NCBI GenBank assembly: GCA_019188255.1
Contig: JAETXT010000005.1
Location: forward strand, 5,084,001 to 5,148,000
DNA: 64,000 bases
Origin: Verticillium longisporum
Lineage: Eukaryota; Ascomycota; Sordariomycetes; Glomerellales; Plectosphaerellaceae
Reading direction: 5' to 3'
The translations under genes were made by a program, and so were the position numbers. This document shows, piece by piece, positions 57,258-64,000 of this stretch. Positions within the stretch are counted from its first letter, which is position 1; every line of letters starts with the position of its first letter. Under the pieces are notes generated by a model, which was not told the DNA's origin, made no database searches, and saw only the letters and a list, made by a program, of their open reading frames with translations.

Positions 57258-59568
57258 ATGCCGGCGGTCGTTTCACAGGAAGCGGGCATCAGTGATGAGC
57301 TGGTGAAGCACTGCACGGCGCCTGACAGTGTCACGACGCTGCTGGCTGAGGACCCCTCGCTAACGCCAGGTGATGCATGGAAAAGACTATATGGGGGCAA
57401 GGCAAAGCGGCGTGAGCAGAAGGAAAATGAGGTCAGCGGAGCGGTGCCGGCGCTGGACGAGTTGACTGGCCTGGAGCGCATCGCGGCGTGTGGAAAATGG
57501 GGGAACACAAAGCCGAGCGAGCTGTTCCTAAGGGTAAGTCACCCCGCTGGCCTCCAAATTGCGTTGATGGGATTGCACTTCTGACCGAGTACATCAGATG
57601 TATGGTGCAGCCCTCAAATCGATTGATGGCGATCTTGAGCAGGCTGTCGTGAGCCCGTCGCTCATGGGAAGCTGCGGCACGGTGCCCCTGACCATCATCT
57701 CGACGTAGGCTCCCCCTCTCTGCCCGAGTTGCGGTTCACGCATACGCTTACCACGATGATAGTATACCAGACATCGCCCGCCACATGTCGAACCTCATTG
57801 TGCGTGCAGAGAAGGAGGTCTTCCTAGCAACAAACTACTGGATCAGCAGCGTCGCCGTGACCTTCATCACCAACGCCATCCGCGAGCTTGACCGTCGTGC
57901 CGGCGCCCGCGGCGCCAAGGTCGTTGTCAAGATCATTTACGACCGTGGCGCCGTCAAGCAGGTATACACGCCGCACTACGACGTGGGCGAGAAGGAGTTC
58001 ACTGATCTGCAGGTGGCGCTGCCGCGGCGCGCGGACGTCCCCAACATTGACCTGCAGGTTCTCAACTATCACAAGCCCATGCTTGGGACCTTTCACTCAA
58101 GTTCATGATCGTGGACCGAAGGATCGGACTGGTGCAGAGCAACAACATCCAGGACAATGCCAACCTGGAAATGGCGATACAGGTCGAGGGGCCTCTTGTC
58201 GATTCGTTGTACGACATGGCGCTCATTACGTGGGATATGAATCTTGGCCAGGGAATGCCGATGATCAAGTCGGCAGCGGCGGCAGATGTGAACAACACGC
58301 CCAGCTGGACGGAGGAGTGGGATGAGCAGTTCACGGACCAGGGCAGATTGAGGGGATTCGACGCTGTCGTCGACCCGGCGAAGATGATTTGGAAGCAGCA
58401 GTTTGGGAAGCCGGACGACTTGATGAACCAAGGGCAGACGAATGGACACTCCGTGAATGGCCTCGATGGTGTCGACGAAACGGTCCCGCCCGGACTCAAC
58501 GGCGCGAACAGAACGCCAGATGGTTCTCGAAACGGCCCCAGCCTTACGCTCTCCAACGAGCTCTCCGACGGCTCCTCGGCCGCCTTGATCGATGACAGTT
58601 CACGGTCCAGGACCCCAGAACAGAAGAATCACAACCTCCCCGAACACACTCACGACTCACCTCACTATGACAGCTCTCTACCCGCCGAAATCGTCCGCCT
58701 CCAAACGTCTCTTCGGCCCTCTCCCTCCGAGGACATCTACGCCCCGATCACTCGGCACCTGAACCACACCAACGCCGCCGCCTACGCCGTCCCACCTCGC
58801 CTCCATCCCGCCCGTTTCCCTCCCTCAGAGCAGCCGACCCCCTACACCCCTCATCCTCGCCACTCCCCCGTGCCCATGGCCCTTGTCAACCGGCCGCCCC
58901 ACGGCTCGCCACACTCGAGTTCTCTCTCCAACCCGCAAAACGCCGCCTGGCTCGCTGCCCTCGCACACGCCCGCTCCTCCGTCTTCATCCAGTCCCCGAC
59001 CCTCAACGCCTCCCCCCTGCTCCCGGCTCTCCTCGCCGCCTGCGAGCGCGGCGTCCACGTCCACGCCTACATTTGCCTCGGCTACAACGACGCCGGCGAG
59101 CTCCTACCCATGCAGGGCGGCCACAACGAAGCCGTCGCCCACCGCCTGCACGCCCAGCTGTCCGACGACGCGCGGCCGCGGCTGCACTACCACTGGTACG
59201 TCGCCAGGGACCACGCCGCGCCGGTGCCGCACAGCCTCGGGGCGCGGGCGTGCCACATCAAGCTCCTCATCGCCGACGAGCGCGTCGGCGTCGTGGGCAG
59301 CGGGAACCAGGACACGCAGAGCTGGGCGCACAGCCAGGAGGTCAATGCCATGGTTGACTCGCCCGACATTTGCCGCTCGTGGATTGATGCTCTGAGGAGG
59401 AACCAGAACACGGCCTTGTTCGGCCGGCTGCAGAGCGATGGCATTTGGCGGGACGACAAGGGGGATGAGGTCGAGGGCGCCATGGGCGTGGATGCTGGAC
59501 GGTTCGCATGGGCCAAGGGCATCATGGGTGCTGTCAAGAGGGTACAGGGCAAGGGAGGATTTGGTTAA
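57258..59568 (+). CDS. Phospholipase D-like protein with two HKD motifs
   Basis: Exons 57258-57533, 57598-57704 and 57763-59568 (introns 64 and 58 nt) give about 729 residues after one frame correction. PLD superfamily enzymes cleave or transfer phosphodiester bonds using paired HxKx4D motifs. The first motif is HSKFMIVD followed by RRIGLVQSNNIQDNANLEM, and the second is HIKLLIAD followed by ERVGVVGSGNQDTQSWAHSQ, so both catalytic halves are present. The frame breaks inside the first motif at 58097-58100, where one missing base turns the reading into a premature stop. This is probably a sequencing error. Upstream lies TIPDIARHMSNLIVRAEKEV and FLATNYWISSVAV. A 250-residue Pro/Ser/His-rich linker separates the two halves. 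No signal peptide is seen. Whether the substrate is phospholipid, cardiolipin precursor or nucleic acid cannot be told. Confidence 0.85.
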
Positions 59569-59893
59569 CGTGCGTGTTGGTCTGAGACTGAGCACGTGTT
59601 CACAAGCTTTCACCGCCAAGATTGCAAAGGTTGTCATGTCACGGCGGTTATCAGATGGAACGCAGCGTCTGAGGGGTCATCCCTATTCACCGCGAGCAGT
59701 CGTCGGCACGCTCGCTAATAATGTACACCTAGCCAAGCCAAGTCTGGTGAAGTAACAACAAGGAAAGGAAAATAAACAAGAGCCGCTGGCTAGGAGCGAC
59801 ATGTGCTGTGGTCGGTGTCATACCATGTCCTGTCGGGTCGTACCAGTCCCATGCTGCCGCCCTCCCTCCCCCTCGCATGCAATTCTAGTGCTG
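59569..59893. other. Short convergent intergenic region
   Basis: 325 bp lie between the stop codons of the PLD-like gene (+) and the GRAM/VASt gene (-). No feature is recognised. Confidence 0.5.
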
Positions 59894-62800
59894 CTACCTT
59901 TTCTTGTCTTCCAAGGGTATCTCCTCTCCGGTTCTCTGCTTCCCAACAACGCCCTTGAGCACCTGGAGCTTTTCCTCTGTCACACGGATCGCCTCCTGGA
60001 TCTCGCGTTCGTCCATGCGCTCCTCGCGTATCTTTTCCTCCACTGTCCGCGGCTCCATCGCCCGCTTGCGCGTCGGCATTGATCCGTCATTCAATCGCTC
60101 GAGCCCTACGCGTTCTTCGAGCCAGTCCCACAACTCTGTCTCTTCCCGGCGCCACATTTCCTCGTATGCGGCCACCCTGTCAGGATATCCGTAGAACCCG
60201 ACTTGGCGCCGTGCGCCCTGGCCAGGGAATCCGAACCATGCCGCCACAAGCAGTCCGACGAGGAGACCGTACGTAACGTTGCCCGTCATGAGTGGCTTCA
60301 GCAAGTCGGTAATCGGACCTAGTATGGGGCGCAGCGGCTCGAGCATCCCCCAGGTCTCCGGGGGTGCGCTCTTGGCATGGCTCTTGTCCTCGCCCCCTGC
60401 ACCCGACTGCAGGTTGCGGTTCTTGCGGCCCTTCTTCTTCTTCCCGGAGCCTGTGTTGCCGGTCCCGGATCGCGGCCTCGAGGACACGGCAGCCTTGGTG
60501 CTCGCCAAGAGGTCGCTGACATAGGTTGTTTGGCCCTCATTGGCACCGCTCGTGATGGGGCCTACGCGTGTTAATTATGATCCTAGTGGCAGCTTGTGGA
60601 ACAACATACCTTTGAGCCAACTCTTGCCGGTCCACTCCAGGGTGCAGTTGACCTGGACCCTGGTTGAGTTGTTCTCGGCCCAAGACAGGCAGTACTTCGT
60701 CTTGACGATGAAGGCATTTCCACTGGGCACATCCGGGGTTTGGGTCGAGCAGGTGATGTTGACTGCTTTTTCCAAATCAATGTGGTCAATCGACTCGGAC
60801 ACGATACACTTGGTCTTGCTCGGGCCGATGGAGCCGCCAAGTGGCTTCATGTAGGAGTAGGTCCGCGTCATGTTGTCCGAACTCAACCCCTTTCTGTCCT
60901 CCATCTGGAGATCCCAGCACTTGGCCTCGTTGACAAGCCACTTGGACATGAAAGTGACTGACGCAGGCCCAAATAAAAGATCGTACACTTTGCCCAGGGG
61001 GCGGGAACAATGTCGTCTCCCACGATCTTTTCGTAGTGAGATGCCGCGTCACCGCACTCGGTAGGGGCATGGGTCGCAGGACCCGGGAAGTCGTCAGCGG
61101 GGATAGGTGGACCGACAGCGTTGACGAGATCGGAAGGCGCGCCGTTAAGCGCCGTCGCACCAGAGGCCTTGCGTCCAACGACCTTATCGTGGTCCGACTC
61201 GGCTCCAGGTTCTTGGGGCTGCGATGGTTCGACCATGTCCTCTTCATCATCTTCATCGTAGATGTCATCACCATCTTCGCTCTCGTCATCCGAACCAGAC
61301 ATGCTCTGGTCGTCCAACTGGTCGTGAGCCCCCTCAATTTGGGAACCCTCATCGCCAACATCAACCTTTTCCGTTTTGTCGCCTCCCGTCCCCTCAAGCT
61401 GCACTCCGTTCAGTGAACTCCTGAGTGTAGGATGTCCCAGTTTCCAAATGTTGACGATGAGATCGTAGGTTGAGTCTCTGCTGGTGAAGCTTGCGAAAAT
61501 GTGCTTGGCGTGTAATGTCGAGATCATGAGTCCATTCTTGAACACGAGCGCCGTGCTTCTCTTCTCGACGGACACTATCTCGTCAAAGCTCATAACCAGA
61601 GTAGTCGACCAGCCCAAAATGTTGCTGCTGAAGCAGAGGTGCCCTTCGGACACGTATAGACGGCCGTGAGCCAGAATCTCCCGCTGCAGCGCACAGCTGT
61701 AGTCTTCGATGAGATAGTCGTCATCTGGCACGCTCTTGAACAGCGCATGGAAGTCTCTGTTTCGTTTCTTGCTCGAGACGGCGAAGCCCGTGAGCCTCTG
61801 CTGGCTGATGTTAGCTGCCGGATTGCCGAGAGAAGAGTTGGCTGCAGCGATGGCTGCGCCGATGGTTGTCCCGGTCCCTCTTGTTGCGGTCGAGCTCCCT
61901 CGGTGGCGGCGGCGGCCCAGGGCGCTCCGGACGCTGCCGCTGCGAGTTATGGCTGACTTGTCCTCGTAAAGGCTGGCAGGCGGCGGTGTGCGGTCGCCCA
62001 GGCCTCCATTTTCATACAGTGAACGTGGCGCGTTGTTCTGCGCGGGGCGAGCGTCATCAGAACCGTACTCATGGCTTGCGGCCGAGGAAGTGTCAGCGGC
62101 TGGCGCTGATTCCGATCTCGCACGGGTCTCTGATCTGACCGACTCGGGAAATTTGGCTGTCATGGGAGTGCCTGAGATGCTCGGAGGGTCGACAATGCCA
62201 AGCTGGTTCAGCGTCAACTCGCCGTCGCCGAGCGTCTTGACGGCGGGCTCTTTGTCCATATTGGCGTCTCTGGAGGGAGAAAGGGGCGGTTCGACTTGGA
62301 CTTGGTCTTCTTCCGGGAGGTCGGTCTGGTTCGCCGTCAGGTTGCTACTCTTCGGTGGCGTCTGGCCAATGTTGTTGTTTTGTAGAGTGTTGCTGAACTG
62401 GTTGGCAGCGTTCTGTGCAGCTGAGAGCATAGACGAGAAGAAACCGTTCGAGTTCGACGTTGTTGTGGCTGAAGGGCTCTCGGGTGTGGGCGTCAGAGGT
62501 GCAAATGTGGTGTTTGACAGTTTGCTGGGACCAGCAGAGCCCGACCTGCTCCTGCGATGTGTGATCAGATTGCCCCAAGGAGTGGGACCGTTTGAAGCAT
62601 CTGCGCTCTGTTTCGTGGGCGGCGGCGAGTGTGGACCGATCTGGTTCGGGTCGGTCGGCGTAGGCGGGGTGTTGACAATGATTGGACCGGTCTTCTCGTT
62701 TGGCGGAGTAGTCGGCGCCGGCACAACGATAGAGATGCGGTTCGAGAGTGTGGAGGCGCGGGACCGAGACTTGCGATCGTTAGGGCGAGAGGAAGCGGCG

Positions 62801-63887
62801 GAAGCAGTTGTTGCTATGCTGTCGGCATCTGGCTCCGTGGTGTTGGACAGATCGGACTGCGATTGCGAGTTCGAGAGGCTTGACAGGTTTGGCAGGCTCC
62901 GGTTCTTGTCGTCGTCCTCGGCAAGGCTCGCAGGCTTCCCCTCGGGACTGGTGCTAGGACTCGGGTTGGCGCTGCCACCGGGACTGGCGGCACCGCCGGC
63001 CAGGGACAAGTTGGACTTTTTGGAGCGAAAGACGTTGGCGAGCTTCTTGCCGACCGGGGAGGGCGATCGCTTGGTGTCTTTCTGGGGCGGCTGCAAGCCT
63101 AGTCCAGTCTTACTGCGAGCAGACAGACTGGATCGAAAGTCGGATTCGACCGACTCTGTGCGTTTGGAGAGGGGTGCGGTGGAGGATCGGGACGCCAGGT
63201 CGGGCACTGTCTGGTCCAGACCCTGGGGCTCTGGAATATGGGTAGCTTGTATGATGGGGGACGATGTCGTCAGGTAGCCGATCTGGGAGGGGTGGGTTGA
63301 GATTGTTTCGGGGCGGTACTTGAATGGCGATGGTGGTTGTGGCTGGGGGGCGATTTGAGGCGAAGCAGAAGTGGAAGCTGACACGAATGAGGATGCTGGT
63401 GCTGGAGGTGATGCAGGTCTGCAGCAGGATGAGAAAATGCCAGGTCAGCCAAGAACGAAACGAAACGGAGGTGGTCGGGGATAGGTGCGTGGTGGTGGTG
63501 GGTGGGTGGGTGGTGGGTTATGGGCGATGGGGTCATGAACACAGGTAGCGGACGTCAGTGCACGCGCAGTGCAAGTGCAAGGGCCACAGGGGGGATGCAG
63601 TCAGCCTGGGCTAGCTCGCGCGCACCCGCTTCCACCACGTCTGGTCGTCTCGCTTTCCATGGTGCGTTCCAGGGTATGGATGGATGCCTGCAAGGGGCAC
63701 CAGCGAGGACGGAGCGTGGAGAGGAAGCTTCGGAGCCAGCCAGGCGCCGGGATGGTCGCTGTTCGAAGAACGAGGCACCCGAACCCGTAGCTGACGACTA
63801 GAACATCTTTTGACAGGCCCATTGACGGCGGGCAGAGGGGGGGATCCGAAGATGAAGAAACATGGGTAGAAGCGACTTACGAGTCAT
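59894..63887 (-). CDS. GRAM/VASt-domain sterol-transfer protein (Lam/Ysp2-like)
   Basis: Lam/Aster-type proteins sit in the ER at contact sites and move sterols with a VASt (StART-like) domain. The main exon (63401-60610) and last exon (60561-59894; intron 48 nt) hold, in order, a long Ser/Pro-rich disordered N-terminus, a GRAM domain (about residues 552-665: FHALFKSVPDDDYLIEDYSC, GRLYVSEGHLCFSSNILGW), an acidic linker, the VASt domain (from about 787: ASHYEKIVGDDIVPAP, LLFGPASVTFMSKWL, GSIGPSKTKCIVSESIDHI) and a C-terminal TM segment (NVTYGLLVGLLVAAWFGF). The frame breaks at the G5 run 60997-61001. One base restores APLGKVYDLLFG. The main frame has no ATG before the conserved part, so I infer a 7-nt first exon (63887-63881, ATGACTC) and an intron of about 479 nt. 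Acceptors at nearby AGs are equally possible. Corrected length is about 1155 residues. Confidence 0.85.
63500..63517 (+). other. Canonical G-quadruplex motif in the first intron of the Lam-like gene
   Basis: GGGTGGGTGGGTGGTGGG has four G3 tracts with loops T, T and TGGT. It lies on the template strand of the gene, inside the inferred first intron, in a longer GGTG-rich stretch (63489-63517). Folding in the cell is not shown by sequence. Confidence 0.6.
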
Positions 63888-64000
63888 GATCTGCCCTCAC
63901 ACTTGCTGCACTGTTGCTGTTGGGATCATTCGGATGCACATTGTTGCTGCCACTCTGATCCGCCCTGCTGATGCAGCTATGCCTTTTATCCATAGAGCTG

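Noticed and set aside
61988..63277. 429-codon open frame antisense to the Lam-like gene
   Set aside because: Low-complexity Gly/Val/Ser/Arg translation of the strand opposite a Ser/Pro-rich disordered region.

Overview
The window reads as a gene-sparse, GC-rich stretch of a filamentous ascomycete chromosome (Pezizomycotina, most likely Sordariomycetes). Reasons: short introns (mostly 48-119 nt) with GTAAGT-like donors, CTAAC-like branch sites and CAG/TAG acceptors; a type I fatty acid synthase split into alpha and beta genes in head-to-head orientation; an RTA1 membrane protein; a Zn2Cys6 regulator; a fungal Spo7; and the intergenic AGGTACCT-type motif often seen in this class. Species cannot be named from sequence alone. 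I recognise 18 protein genes and see no tRNA, rRNA or CRISPR.

Layout. 1-1009 (-): 3'-truncated uncharacterised protein. 4380-7146 (+): CSC1/OSCA-type channel. 8907-10061 (+): RTA1-family 7-TM protein. 10891-14100 (+): Zn2Cys6 regulator of unusual architecture. 15460-17384 (+): secreted type B carboxylesterase. 18562-20434 (-): helical-repeat (PPR-like), probably mitochondrial protein. 20945-21535 (-): LSM4. 21924-23402 (-): guanine deaminase. 24856-31208 (-) and 34366-40074 (+): fatty acid synthase beta and alpha, divergent from a 3.2 kb shared upstream region. 42411-43355 (+): MARVEL-type membrane protein. 44232-45473 (-): bZIP-like protein. 47246-48506 (+): GT8/GNT1-like glycosyltransferase. 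49380-50307 (-): small secreted protein. 51938-53430 (-): CGI-58/Ict1/Cld1-type alpha/beta hydrolase. 55155-56512 (+): Spo7. 57258-59568 (+): PLD-like protein with two HKD motifs. 59894-63887 (-): GRAM/VASt sterol-transfer (Lam/Ysp2) protein.

Together the genes lean to lipids and membranes: fatty acid synthesis (both FAS subunits), phosphatidate phosphatase control (Spo7), lysophospholipid/cardiolipin remodelling (hydrolase), a PLD-like enzyme, sterol transfer at contact sites (Lam), lipid translocation or stress (RTA1), a membrane-tension channel (CSC1) and an esterase. Whether this is more than chance is unproven.

Two observations stand out. First, seven genes carry nine single-base (-1) frameshifts, mostly at short G/C runs, including three in the FAS genes. 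This is best explained by base under-calling in the assembly. Second, a 250-bp AT-rich element with 29-bp terminal inverted repeats (54369-54618) looks like a MITE. I saw no convincing previously undescribed biological system. The less ordinary items are the Zn2Cys6 protein with its cluster in the middle of the chain, tiny first exons in LSM4 and the Lam gene, and perfect CACGTG-centred palindromes.
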